Positions 24,337-32,280 of a stretch of 53,892 nucleotides of DNA are shown here, one piece after another. The DNA is from Pedobacter sp. AK013 (lineage in GTDB: Bacteria > Bacteroidota > Bacteroidia > Sphingobacteriales > Sphingobacteriaceae): positions 58,112 through 112,003 of the forward strand of contig NZ_JACHCQ010000021.1 in NCBI RefSeq assembly GCF_014205835.1. Reading direction: 5' to 3'. A program made the translations under genes and the position numbers. Within the stretch, counting starts at the first letter, position 1, and every line of letters begins with the position of its first letter. The notes under the pieces are model-generated. The model saw only the letters and a list, made by a program, of their open reading frames with translations. It made no database searches and was not told the origin of the DNA.

Positions 24337-24783
24337 ATGCATCTAACAAAAAATCAAATTACTTTAGCTAAACTGGAGTTTAGTTATCGCACACTCAAAA
24401 GGCCTTTTAATGTAAACCTGGTCCAAAATTCAATTCAATTTTTAAAACAGCTCCGAGGCAAACCATCATCTGGTAAAGAATGCGATTGGTATGTGCTTTT
24501 TGTAAACCAAAACCACGAGGTTTTTTGCTGGCACAAGCTAAAGCAACAGGCCAAACCAATTAACTGCATACAGCAACTGGCGGGCTTGGCTGTTGCCTGT
24601 AATGCTTATGGTGTACTGGTGGTAAACTATTGCGATGTGAAAAGCATTAAGGTTAACCCCCTCGACGAACTTTTTGTAAGCACCTGTTTTAATACCTGTG
24701 CAAAGCTAAACATCGAAATTATTGATTATGTAATCTGTAATGCGCAAACGCATTATAGTTTTAGGGATGGGTATAGGGATTAA
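24337..24783 (+). CDS. RadC-like JAB-domain protein without metal ligands
   Basis: The 148-residue protein follows the RadC/JAB domain from end to end: LAKLEFSYRT at the N-terminus, WYVLFVNQNHEVFCWHKL where RadC has FxVLxLNxxNxV, LAVACNAYGVLVVNY, LFVSTCFNTCAKLNIEIIDYVICNAQTHYSF where RadC has LTxxLxxAGxLLxIxLLDHxIxxxxxYYSF. The metal site is gone: the HNHPSG motif reads NYCDVK, and the DH of LLDH reads DY. It therefore cannot be a JAMM-type zinc protease, and any role must be non-catalytic. The length is that of the stand-alone RadC-like proteins common on mobile elements. The gene is flanked by repeats and ends in a clear terminator. Confidence 0.75.
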   Translation: MHLTKNQITLAKLEFSYRTLKRPFNVNLVQNSIQFLKQLRGKPSSGKECDWYVLFVNQNHEVFCWHKLKQQAKPINCIQQLAGLAVACNAYGVLVVNYCDVKSIKVNPLDELFVSTCFNTCAKLNIEIIDYVICNAQTHYSFRDGYRD

Positions 24784-24789
24784 AATACA

Positions 24790-24815
24790 ACTGGGCTGTT
24801 GAAAGACAGCCCAGT
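24790..24815 (+). terminator. Terminator of the RadC-like gene
   Basis: A perfect 10-bp stem ACTGGGCTGT / ACAGCCCAGT closes a 6-base loop (TGAAAG), 6 bases after the stop. A T-rich stretch (AAGTTTGTTTTATC) follows after a few bases. Confidence 0.75.
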
Positions 24816-24854
24816 GTATGTAAGTTTGTTTTATCGTTATTCGTCGGCCAATTC

Positions 24855-24902
24855 GTCATTGCGAACTGAAAGGATGGGTAATGAGGTGGCGTGAAGCAAG
24901 TC
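24855..24902. repeat. REP-like element (GTCATTGCGAAC family)
   Basis: GTCATTGCGAACTGAAAGG followed by GAGGTGGCGTGAAGCAAGTC. It is the fourth copy in the window (others near 19337, 21585 and 24062), all in the same orientation, and lies between the RadC-like and PIN genes. Confidence 0.7.
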
Positions 24903-25045
24903 TTTTTGAAGAAACTTAAAAATTGTTGATAGCCAGTTGCTTTACTGCATGTTTGGTGTCTTCAAAGTTATTTGAATTTGTTAATGTCTAAAACGATTGA
25001 TGATTTACGAAGATTCACAATAAAATGGCAACACCTGTAGCTTCA

Positions 25046-26362
25046 TTAGACTTTGTCATCAGCCAAGTCCGAAACACCAGGCTGAGTGTAATCCAATTTC
25101 GAATAGTTCATTCGGATATAGCCATCACTGCTATATACTTTATAAGAAGGATCAACAGCAGTCATACAAGCCCGAAATAAGCCTAATTTTGAAAAGCTAG
25201 GATGTGTACGTCTGATTTGAGGTAAGTATTTTAAACTGGTTTGAAGAGTTGCTTCTATATAAGCTAGATTATTATATCCATTAAAAAATAATTCAGAAAT
25301 GATGACATCAGAAATATATGAACCTGCACCTGCAAAATGAGGATAATCATTAAGAAATTCCTGAAAAATCTGCAGCGTTAATTGATCACTATTTATATCA
25401 TTAATTGTAGTTTTTATAAGGGACTTAAAATTTATGTCTAATAGTTCATCAAATGTTCTCTGCCCATCTAGAATAAATAATATTTGAGAAGTATTTAGGT
25501 AGAAATTTTCAACATAATGTAAGTGAGCATTTTTACTTTTTTGCATCCAATCTCCCTTTGTGACATCATAAGTCAAAAAAACTAAATCAGTTTGATTAGA
25601 TTTTGCATAATTGAGCATTTCATGATAAATAACAAAATCTCCATAAGGATCTTCTGATTTTTCTTTCCGTTCATAACAGCCTGGAAAGGTTTTAAATTGT
25701 TCTTTATCAAAATCGGACTTATCAAGAAGTTTGATAAATTCATCAAATTCTTTTTTAATAGCATTAAGATACTCATCTGGAAGTGGTTGTAATAATTCAA
25801 GTTTATTGAAAATCTTGATAAATTCGTCCTTGTATAGTATTTCAGATGTAGAGACGTTTTTTGATCCAATTGCCGTTTCGATCTCAGTTAACAGATTTTT
25901 AGCGCTATCATGTAGTTTTTTCAATTTCTTATCTACATCAGGATAGTCAATAAGTTTCGATTTGTTCTTTTCTTGAAAATTTGAGATATTATCGAGAATA
26001 CCAGAGGAAAAATTTTCTGGAATAGTTTTGGTTACCTCGTTACTAAAAGTATTTATTACATTTTCCCTATTCTTAACAAATTCCCATTGGACTTGAGCTG
26101 TCAAAACAATCCTTTTTTCATAGTCTTTGAAAAATTGAAGCAGTTTTTCACGAGCTTTGAAGGAAGTACTGTAGATTCTTAGGAGTACATTTGTATCTAA
26201 GAATATTTTATAATCACCCTTTAGATTACTTGCATTCTCAAAACCATTATAATACTTATCCAAAACCTCATTATGAGATTTTATTGTTTGCTTGAATCGT
26301 TTTGCCCCAAATGTTAATAGTTGAACTGGGACAGTATTTGTTATTTCAGTCTGCTTACTCAT
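25046..26362 (-). CDS. PIN-like domain protein (PIN_8 / DUF4935 type), 438 aa
   Basis: The N-terminal domain has the PIN signature KIFLDTNVLLRIY (first acidic residue, about residue 53), followed by RIVLTAQVQWEFVKNR (a conserved Glu) and later DPYGDFVIYHEML and LVFLTYDVTKGDW (further Asp). Acidic residues in these places bind Mg2+ or Mn2+ for RNA or DNA cutting. A long helical insertion (about 100-235) separates the halves, typical of PIN_8 proteins. The C-terminal 150 residues are of unknown fold. No antitoxin partner is seen beside it: the neighbours are 194 bases away or on the other strand. A stand-alone nuclease, possibly defensive, is inferred. Confidence 0.8.
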   Translation of the reverse strand: MSKQTEITNTVPVQLLTFGAKRFKQTIKSHNEVLDKYYNGFENASNLKGDYKIFLDTNVLLRIYSTSFKAREKLLQFFKDYEKRIVLTAQVQWEFVKNRENVINTFSNEVTKTIPENFSSGILDNISNFQEKNKSKLIDYPDVDKKLKKLHDSAKNLLTEIETAIGSKNVSTSEILYKDEFIKIFNKLELLQPLPDEYLNAIKKEFDEFIKLLDKSDFDKEQFKTFPGCYERKEKSEDPYGDFVIYHEMLNYAKSNQTDLVFLTYDVTKGDWMQKSKNAHLHYVENFYLNTSQILFILDGQRTFDELLDINFKSLIKTTINDINSDQLTLQIFQEFLNDYPHFAGAGSYISDVIISELFFNGYNNLAYIEATLQTSLKYLPQIRRTHPSFSKLGLFRACMTAVDPSYKVYSSDGYIRMNYSKLDYTQPGVSDLADDKV

Positions 26363-26556
26363 TGTGAGAGATTAATTTCCTGACAAAATAAGAATTTATT
26401 ATTGTGGGCCAAAATCGTATTTTGCAATTTAAATTGGCATTCACGGAAATAGGCATAAAATCTGTAACCCATTCTAGAGCAAATCTTAACGGGCAGAATA
26501 GTAGGGTTGGGTTGACTTGTACTTTCCATGTTAAGGCTAAATTGAGGTTATAAATA

Positions 26557-27048
26557 TTAATGCCTCCTCGGAGCTGATCTTGTATGCGGACTTACGTAAG
26601 TTCCGTTTTTTCGCGTATAACCTTTTACATGTACGGTTCCTCCTGATGAGGTAGTTGATCTGCTCGTAGAACTAGAAGATACACTTGATGTATTATTCTT
26701 GATTAGTTTACCATATCGATATTGTATAACAGGTATTCCGTCATAGACGTAACCATACTCATCCGTAAATTTAAGATTGTCAGCTTGTTCTTTAGATAGC
26801 TTCTTTAATTTTTTCCAAGTTCTAAGTTTCGCGCTATAGCCAGTGATGGATCCATATTTTATAAATGCATTTTTTGTACCCCTTGAATAAACAAAAGCTT
26901 TGCCTGACGCTATTGAAGATGATTGATCGATTTCATTTGATGTACTGAATATTGGAGTTTCTGCATCAGAAACGGTAAGGTAATAATTTGTTGTACAGCT
27001 TGATAGTGTCAGTAATGCTGCAAAGAATAAGATGTTGAAGTGTTTCAT
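26557..27048 (-). CDS. Secreted lipoprotein with C-terminal GYTRKNGTYV motif, 163 aa
   Basis: The signal KHFNILFFAALLTLSSC ends in a lipobox (lipidated Cys at residue 18). The middle part has SH3-like features (SDAETPIFSTSNEID ... GKAFVYSRGTKNAFIKYGS), fitting proteins that bind cell-wall or matrix components. A Ser/Thr linker (SSVSSSSTSRSTTSSGG) leads to a basic C-terminus, HVKGYTRKNGTYVSPHTRS. This tail motif is widely shared among unrelated exported proteins. The exact role is unknown. Confidence 0.75.
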   Translation of the reverse strand: MKHFNILFFAALLTLSSCTTNYYLTVSDAETPIFSTSNEIDQSSSIASGKAFVYSRGTKNAFIKYGSITGYSAKLRTWKKLKKLSKEQADNLKFTDEYGYVYDGIPVIQYRYGKLIKNNTSSVSSSSTSRSTTSSGGTVHVKGYTRKNGTYVSPHTRSAPRRH

Positions 27049-27199
27049 ATTTAATTAGTGATTATTATTAAGTCCACTAATGTAAATACCAAAAAGAATC
27101 AAACAATACGGGAAACCGTACTCATTTCGGCGCGAGTTTTAGCCGGTATGATAGTAGAATTGGGTTGACTTGTGCTTTTCAGAATTGGGATAGATAAAC

Positions 27200-27973
27200 T
27201 TATTCACAGTTCATTGATACTGTAGATATTATTTTACACGCATCACATTTAAAGTCATACTGGTTGTTAAGTTGTGTTTTTAAATTCCATTTCTTATTAC
27301 AACCCGGACAAGGCCTTGTCAGTTCATCTCCTTTATATTTGTTGTAATTATGTAAATAATAAAGAGTTGGGATTGAAGTCAACTCTTCGATTTTCTTGCA
27401 AATTTCGAGCCCCTGTTTGGATAGTTCAGAATCAATTTCTTGCATCTGTTGTAAAGCCCAACGTTCTCCAACTTCACAATTCATTTGCAAACTGTCGCAC
27501 GAAATATAATTTGTTTCCCAACTTAAAATAGGCATATAGCCATGATCGTAATAAATTGGTAATCTATAAAGAGGAACTGATTTAAAGCAAGTCCCACAAG
27601 TTAACGGAGATTTGATTGTGATATAATTTGTAATCAGAATATAGAAATCAGGTTTTTTACATTTGCAAGGAGATTTATAACTATTATACGACTTTCCTAT
27701 AGTTTTATATTTCAGCTTAGCATTACAGATATCCTCAATTGTTTTTGTTTGTCTATTTACATAGAAGTTATTAAATTTCTTATGGAGAGAATTTTTCTCA
27801 AGCGTGAAGGGTAAACAAACTATTTTGTCGTTTTTAATATACTGAGATTCTATTCTTCCTTGTGTCTGTCCATTTCCACGATAAAAAGACATCAGTACAT
27901 TAAACTCATCAATAAGTTCATCTTTATCCAATTTTTTTGTCATTATATCAATTGATATTTCTTGAATATACAT
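27200..27973 (-). CDS. Zn-ribbon protein, DUF2310-like, 257 aa
   Basis: The protein has cysteine pairs that would hold zinc: CKCKKP (about 103-107), TCGTC (about 128-132) and the C-terminal ribbon CPGCNKKW ... CDACK (about 220-245). The N-terminal part (LIDEFNVLMSFYRGNGQTQGRIES ... NFYVNRQTKTIEDIC) and overall order fit DUF2310, described as Zn-ribbon, possibly nucleic-acid-binding. Function is not established for the family. The gene stands alone and is AT-rich like its neighbours. Confidence 0.68.
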   Translation of the reverse strand: MYIQEISIDIMTKKLDKDELIDEFNVLMSFYRGNGQTQGRIESQYIKNDKIVCLPFTLEKNSLHKKFNNFYVNRQTKTIEDICNAKLKYKTIGKSYNSYKSPCKCKKPDFYILITNYITIKSPLTCGTCFKSVPLYRLPIYYDHGYMPILSWETNYISCDSLQMNCEVGERWALQQMQEIDSELSKQGLEICKKIEELTSIPTLYYLHNYNKYKGDELTRPCPGCNKKWNLKTQLNNQYDFKCDACKIISTVSMNCE

Positions 27974-28199
27974 GGTATCTTTTATGATTACAGGAATGTT
28001 CTAATTTAAGTATAATAAAAAGAATCGTATCGGTTGGCTCAAAATCAATTTGCTTTAGATATTATTTTAAAAACACATTCAGTCTTTTGCGCCGTCCTCA
28101 AGTACTAATACTTGCGCCCCGATAGTTTTATAAAACCCAAAGAACAAATCGGTATCTGGTTTTCTATAGCCATTTACTATGCATGCATTATAAATCTGT

Positions 28200-28207
28200 T
28201 ATCTTTG
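28200..28207 (+). promoter_or_regulatory. -7 promoter box of the FUSC gene
   Basis: TATCTTTG is an exact TAnnTTTG box. Transcription would begin near 28213, leaving about 34 bases of leader before the ATG at 28247. No clear -33 TTTG is seen at the right distance. The box lies downstream of the TTG at 28112, which would extend the reading frame, and so argues against that longer start. Confidence 0.5.
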
Positions 28208-28246
28208 CAGCGTTTAACCGTTTATCCGCATTCATTAACTTATTTC

Positions 28247-30328
28247 ATGGGCAAAAATAGCATCGGCTCTACCATTTCGTACTTCTTTTTAGGCGAGTAC
28301 TTTTCTGATGCCCTGCGCACCACCATTACCGTGGTATTGCCTATTATTTTATTCTTTTACCTGGGCAACCCCGAGGCGGCAAAAGGAATAGGAGTCGGGG
28401 CTTTGTTAATCAGCCTGACTGATTTGCCCGATAACCGCCTGAATAAACTGAAAACAGCCTTATCCAGTATCATCGTGTTTTTCCTGGCCACATTGGTGGT
28501 CTCATCCGTATTGTACAATCCATACCTTACTGCGGTGGTAATGGTTATTGCGGCTTTCGGTTGTTCCATGTTTGCGGTGTACGGGCAAAAACTATCGTTG
28601 ATTGGCACCATGGCGCTGATTGTATGCACTTTTGTAATGGGGCTTCATCCGGCCAGGCCGATGTATTTCAGTAGTTATATTTTGGTGGGTGGTGTGTGGT
28701 ATTATGTCATCAGCCTGATCCAGATTTTAATACGACCTTACCGCTCGCTGCACCATGCCATTTTTGAATGTTTGATGAGCAGTGCCGCATTTCTAAATGC
28801 AAAGGCTAAAAATTATGATGTGGATGTGCCGCTCGATCTGCAACAGAAAGAAGCCATTAAACTGCACATCAAGGTAAACCAGAAACATGAACTGATCCGC
28901 AATTTGTTGCTTACCGATAAGTATGCCATGAATCCCGATAACCCCAAAGGCCAGTTGTTGTTGGAGCGGGCCAGGTTACTGATTGATTTATATGAGCAGT
29001 TGAACGCCGTACATTACGATTACGCTTTGGTACGAAAAACTTTGGCAACAGGCCCGAGCCTGAAACTGATTGCCACTTTAATAGAATTGCTGGCCAAAGA
29101 GCTGGAGCAACTGGGCAGGCACGTGCGTTCGGCAAAGGCTTATAAAGGTGAGGTGGCCACCAATATCGAATATTACCAGAAACGCCTGATGTTATTGCAG
29201 GAAATGGAGCGTTTAAACGAAACGCAACGCAAAATTGTGCTCAAAGTGGTTTCGAACATGAACGATATTGTACGTATTATCGAAATGATAAGAGGCAATG
29301 AGCGTACGCCACAGAAACACCTGCAGGAATTGAGTGGGCCGATTTCCTATCCCTTATTTATTACCGGCGATCGTTTTTCGATTAAGGAGCACCTTACCTT
29401 AAAATCGCCCATCTTCAGGTTTTCGCTACGCTTGGCCATCTGTTTTCTTTTTGGTTTTTTGCTCATCTGGCAATTAGAACCAAGTAAATACAGCTATTGG
29501 CTTTTTCTTACCCTGGTTATTGTGGCGCGGCCGAAGTTTTCGATTACCTGGAAACGGAATCTGCAGCGTTTAAAAGGAAGTATGGGTGGGGTTGTAATTG
29601 GATTGATTATTATTTATTTTGTGAAAAGCCCGGCGGTGCTGTTATCATTCTCGGTTATTTTTCTGTTGGGCTTTTATGCCTTTAACCGTTTAAATTATAC
29701 TGTAAGTGTATTGTTTATTACCCCTGCCGTAATTTTAACATTAGGTAGTTACCAGGGCCATTTCGATCATATTGTGCACGATCGGATTATCTTCACTGTA
29801 CTGGGCTGTGTAATTGCCATTTTTGCCACTTATCTTTTCCCAATTTGGGACAGCCGCCAGTTGAAAGAGAAAATAAGCAAAGCCACAAAAGACAGTTTGC
29901 ATTATTTGCAGGTAGCGATAGAAAGGAAGGAGAACATGGACGAGAATATCTCACGCATGGCCAGAAAAAACGCTAACCTGAGTTTATCTTCATTAAGCGA
30001 AGCCATTGAGTCGGCCAGCCAGGAGCCGATGCGGAAACATATCGATTTTAATGGCTTGTATGGGGTACAGTCTACCATTTACCAGATTAATGCCATCATC
30101 ACTTCTATTTACCTTTCTGTTAACCATAAACCAGAGCAAGCCGACCCATTGCTGGTTACACAAATTGTTAGCAACCTGAGTAACGAAGCTATATTAAAAA
30201 ATGATGTAGTACCACGTGTTGATGTTATGGATGTAAATCATGATGATCATTCTACCAGGCAGAAGCTGGCGCACATTGCGGCTTTATCGTTGGATTTTAA
30301 GCGGTTTAGTGCTGGTTTTTGGGGCTGA
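28247..30328 (+). CDS. FUSC family (YccS/YhfK-like) inner-membrane protein
   Basis: The protein (693 residues from the ATG at 28247) has two blocks of membrane helices, one near the N-terminus (about residues 20-165) and one at about 385-535. Each block is followed by a soluble helical region, which is the two-module plan of FUSC/YccS proteins. The start STISYFFLGEYFSDALR is the usual family N-terminus, which supports 28247 rather than the upstream TTG. The second block has the FUSC signature region ARPKFSITWKRNLQRLKGS. Relatives are linked to export of aromatic acids or to envelope integrity; the substrate here is unknown. The last codons are duplicated downstream (30510-30570). Confidence 0.9.
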   Translation: MGKNSIGSTISYFFLGEYFSDALRTTITVVLPIILFFYLGNPEAAKGIGVGALLISLTDLPDNRLNKLKTALSSIIVFFLATLVVSSVLYNPYLTAVVMVIAAFGCSMFAVYGQKLSLIGTMALIVCTFVMGLHPARPMYFSSYILVGGVWYYVISLIQILIRPYRSLHHAIFECLMSSAAFLNAKAKNYDVDVPLDLQQKEAIKLHIKVNQKHELIRNLLLTDKYAMNPDNPKGQLLLERARLLIDLYEQLNAVHYDYALVRKTLATGPSLKLIATLIELLAKELEQLGRHVRSAKAYKGEVATNIEYYQKRLMLLQEMERLNETQRKIVLKVVSNMNDIVRIIEMIRGNERTPQKHLQELSGPISYPLFITGDRFSIKEHLTLKSPIFRFSLRLAICFLFGFLLIWQLEPSKYSYWLFLTLVIVARPKFSITWKRNLQRLKGSMGGVVIGLIIIYFVKSPAVLLSFSVIFLLGFYAFNRLNYTVSVLFITPAVILTLGSYQGHFDHIVHDRIIFTVLGCVIAIFATYLFPIWDSRQLKEKISKATKDSLHYLQVAIERKENMDENISRMARKNANLSLSSLSEAIESASQEPMRKHIDFNGLYGVQSTIYQINAIITSIYLSVNHKPEQADPLLVTQIVSNLSNEAILKNDVVPRVDVMDVNHDDHSTRQKLAHIAALSLDFKRFSAGFWG

Positions 30329-30363
30329 GTTTAATGTTTGTCAGTCTGAGCGGAGTCGAAGAC
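30305..30363 (+). repeat. Direct repeat, copy 1 (overlaps FUSC stop)
   Basis: The end of the FUSC gene (TTTAGTGCTGG ... GGGGCTGA) plus GTTTGTCAGTCTGAGCGG and AGTCGAAGAC recurs about 204 bases downstream (30510-30570). The shared REP-like tail is nearly identical between the copies. The matching coding portion shows that the copied unit included the gene's last codons. Confidence 0.75.
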
Positions 30364-30364
30364 T

Positions 30365-30509
30365 TTGTCAATAGATCAATTTATTTGTTTTTTGGAAATG
30401 AAAGGGCAGTGGGTCTTAGCAGATTGTAGTCCTGCTTTTCATTACAAGTCCGCTCCCGATGAAAAATCGGGATTGCGGGCTTTCCATTCCAATCAGGTTT
30501 ATTCACGAA
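30365..30509. repeat. Composite repeat copy between two direct repeats
   Basis: It resembles the first part of the 313-bp array unit: GGAAATGAAAGGGCAGTGGG, TGTAGTCCTGCTTTTCATTAC, AAGTCCGCTCCCGATGAAAA, then ATCGGGATTGCGGGC and CAATCAGGTTTATTCAC. The direct repeats at 30305 and 30510 bracket it, suggesting insertion or tandem duplication. Confidence 0.65.
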
Positions 30510-30570
30510 GTTCAGTGCTGGTTTTGGGGGTTAAAGTTAATTGTTTGTCAGTCTGAGCGGAGTCGAAGAC
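30510..30570 (+). repeat. Direct repeat, copy 2
   Basis: GTTCAGTGCTGG ... GGGGGTTAAAG then GTTTGTCAGTCTGAGCGG and AGTCGAAGAC repeats the FUSC gene end and its downstream REP-like element, with several substitutions. It carries no open reading frame of its own. Confidence 0.75.
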
Positions 30571-30599
30571 CTTCTCAGTCGTTAACTTTTAAAATGTAT

Positions 30600-30785
30600 T
30601 TATACGTAAAGGATCCTTCGACTACGCTCAGGATGGCATATTCCAATAGAAAAATCGTCATCTCGACTGGAGTGCAGTCCCGAACTTTCGGGAGAGAGAT
30701 CTTTGAACCTAGTTATTGAAATCTAGTTTAAAAGATTTCTCGACTGCACTGCGTTTCGCTCGAAATGACGATGCTTCGAGACAGA
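30600..30785. repeat. Cluster of REP-like elements
   Basis: TCCTTCGACTACGCTCAGGA (30613-30632) is an inverted form of the elements at 30346 and 30547. CGTCATCTCGACTGGAGTG with CGAACTTTCGG and GAGAGATCTT (30657-30704) pairs with the reverse-oriented AGATTTCTCGACTGCACTG and GCTCGAAATGACGATG (30733-30773). This makes a long imperfect palindrome. It lies upstream of the SGNH esterase gene. Confidence 0.7.
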
Positions 30786-30917
30786 TTTAGCCACTAGCTC
30801 CGTGCATAACCTATGGCTCCATGGCAATCACATCATAAACCAGCGGTAATAAATTTGTTTGATTTACCCACCGCCAGTTGTATATTGCTATATTGTGCCC
30901 GTTTTAAACATTTTTAT

Positions 30918-31580
30918 ATGAAAAAATTATCCTTTGTTCTGCTTTGCCTCTCTTTCTTAACCATAACAACTTTTGCGCAAAAGAAACCCAATTTTTGGGA
31001 TGATGTACAGGTAATTAAAAAGTACGATCAAATGTATAAACCACCTGTAAATCCGGTGCTTTTTGTCGGGAGCTCATCTATCCGCAAATGGGACGATTGT
31101 ACACAGATTTTTGCCAAATATAATGCTTTAAACCGGGGTATTGGCGGTGCGGTGATTAACGATATTACGTATTATTTAAACGATGTTGTTTTCCCGTATC
31201 AACCTAAACAGATTGTACTTTATGTTGGCGAAAATGACCTGCCTAATGATGCGGTTACACCTGATACTGTTTTAAACCGTACCATCCGTTTAGTGCAGGC
31301 CATTAGGGCAAAGTTACCAACGGTGCCCATTGTTTATATTTCGATTAAACCAAGCCCGAGCAGAGATAAATTTAAGGAGAAAGCAGTAGCATCTAACGCG
31401 TTGATTAAAAAGTTCCTCGCCGGAGAAGCCAATACGAAATTCGTCAATATATATCCGTTGATGTTAACCAAGGATGGGCAGCTTAGACCAGAACTTTTTG
31501 TAGATGATATGCTGCACATGAATGCTGCCGGTTATGCCATCTGGAAAAAAGCTGTTGAGCCACATCTGTTAAAAGACTAA
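30918..31580 (+). CDS. SGNH/GDSL-type esterase, secreted
   Basis: From the ATG at 30918 the 220-residue protein begins with a signal peptide (KKLSFVLLCLSFLTITTFAQ) cut near residue 20. The SGNH blocks are present: block I FVGSSSIRKWDD (nucleophile Ser), block II with RGIGGAVIND (Gly), block III VGENDLPND (Asn) and block V DDMLHMNAAGY (Asp/His). This gives a complete Ser-Asp-His set for hydrolysis of ester bonds, perhaps acetyl groups on polysaccharides. An upstream in-frame ATG at 30813 would hide the signal peptide, so it is rejected. The neighbouring PUL could supply acetylated substrates, but no operon link is visible. Confidence 0.93.
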   Translation: MKKLSFVLLCLSFLTITTFAQKKPNFWDDVQVIKKYDQMYKPPVNPVLFVGSSSIRKWDDCTQIFAKYNALNRGIGGAVINDITYYLNDVVFPYQPKQIVLYVGENDLPNDAVTPDTVLNRTIRLVQAIRAKLPTVPIVYISIKPSPSRDKFKEKAVASNALIKKFLAGEANTKFVNIYPLMLTKDGQLRPELFVDDMLHMNAAGYAIWKKAVEPHLLKD

Positions 31581-32280
31581 AGCTTAAAGCGAAAATCGTC
31601 ATTTCGACCGAAGCGGAGAAATCTATAGTAAGGATATCGAGACTGAAATTCATCTGCAATAGGTGATGGGTTGGAGTAGCTTAACGATACAATCGTCAGG
31701 CAATTTATGCACGCGTTAGAAACGCGCGCAAGCCTGGAATAAGGACACATAAGCTTACATGACCTTAAATTTCTGATATGGTTAGAAATTTTCTGGTCTA
31801 TTCTTTAGCACCTAATGTATCTTTTCTTGCACAGTCTCCAATAAACTAGCCCCGATTGAACGGTAAGCCCGGAGCGAGGTACGAGTGAGGACTTGTAGTG
31901 AAAGCGGGACTGGAACAAACCGAAACACTACAGCTATTGCGCTCCAAAAAACAAGACAAATTTTCTCACCACCTAAGGCAAATACCCTACTTTCGGAAGT
32001 CGATGCCCTAGATTACTATCAATTTACCATATAAGATATATAAGAACACATAAGCTCATATGTCCTTAAATTTCTTATATGGTTAGAAAAAATTGAGATG
32101 CTGCGCTGAAGAATAAAAAGCAATTCATTTTTACCATCTAAGACATCTTAGCACACCTAAGAAAATAAGCGTTAGCTATTTCATACTCATAATGATTTGT
32201 TTTAGTGAATGCGGTAAACAATGTTAACCGGAATTAAAATTATATATTTATTATTGCGTTTTAACCGTCCCCTAACTTAC
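31581..32280. repeat. Gene-free 700-base stretch with several repeat types
   Basis: Contents: a CGTCATTTCGACCGAAGCGG REP-like element (31593); two blocks of CACATAAGCTTACATGACC / ACCATATAAGATATATAAG repeats ending in TTATATGGTTAG (31745-31795 and 32028-32088); and a composite repeat (31845-31960) with TAGCCCCGATTGAACGG, GAGCGAGGTACGAG, GACTTGTAGTGAAAGCGGG and TTGCGCTCCAAA. The last joins the array's TAGCCCC and GCGCTCC modules to an opposite-oriented copy of its GTCCCGCTTT module. No gene is seen. The PUL regulator follows. Confidence 0.6.

Noticed and set aside
24337..24783. Active RadC DNA-repair-type protease
   Set aside because: The zinc ligands are missing, so a catalytic call is not supported.
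30365..30719. Frames between the FUSC and SGNH genes
   Set aside because: They lie in repeats (composite and REP-like) and have no start context or homology-like pattern.
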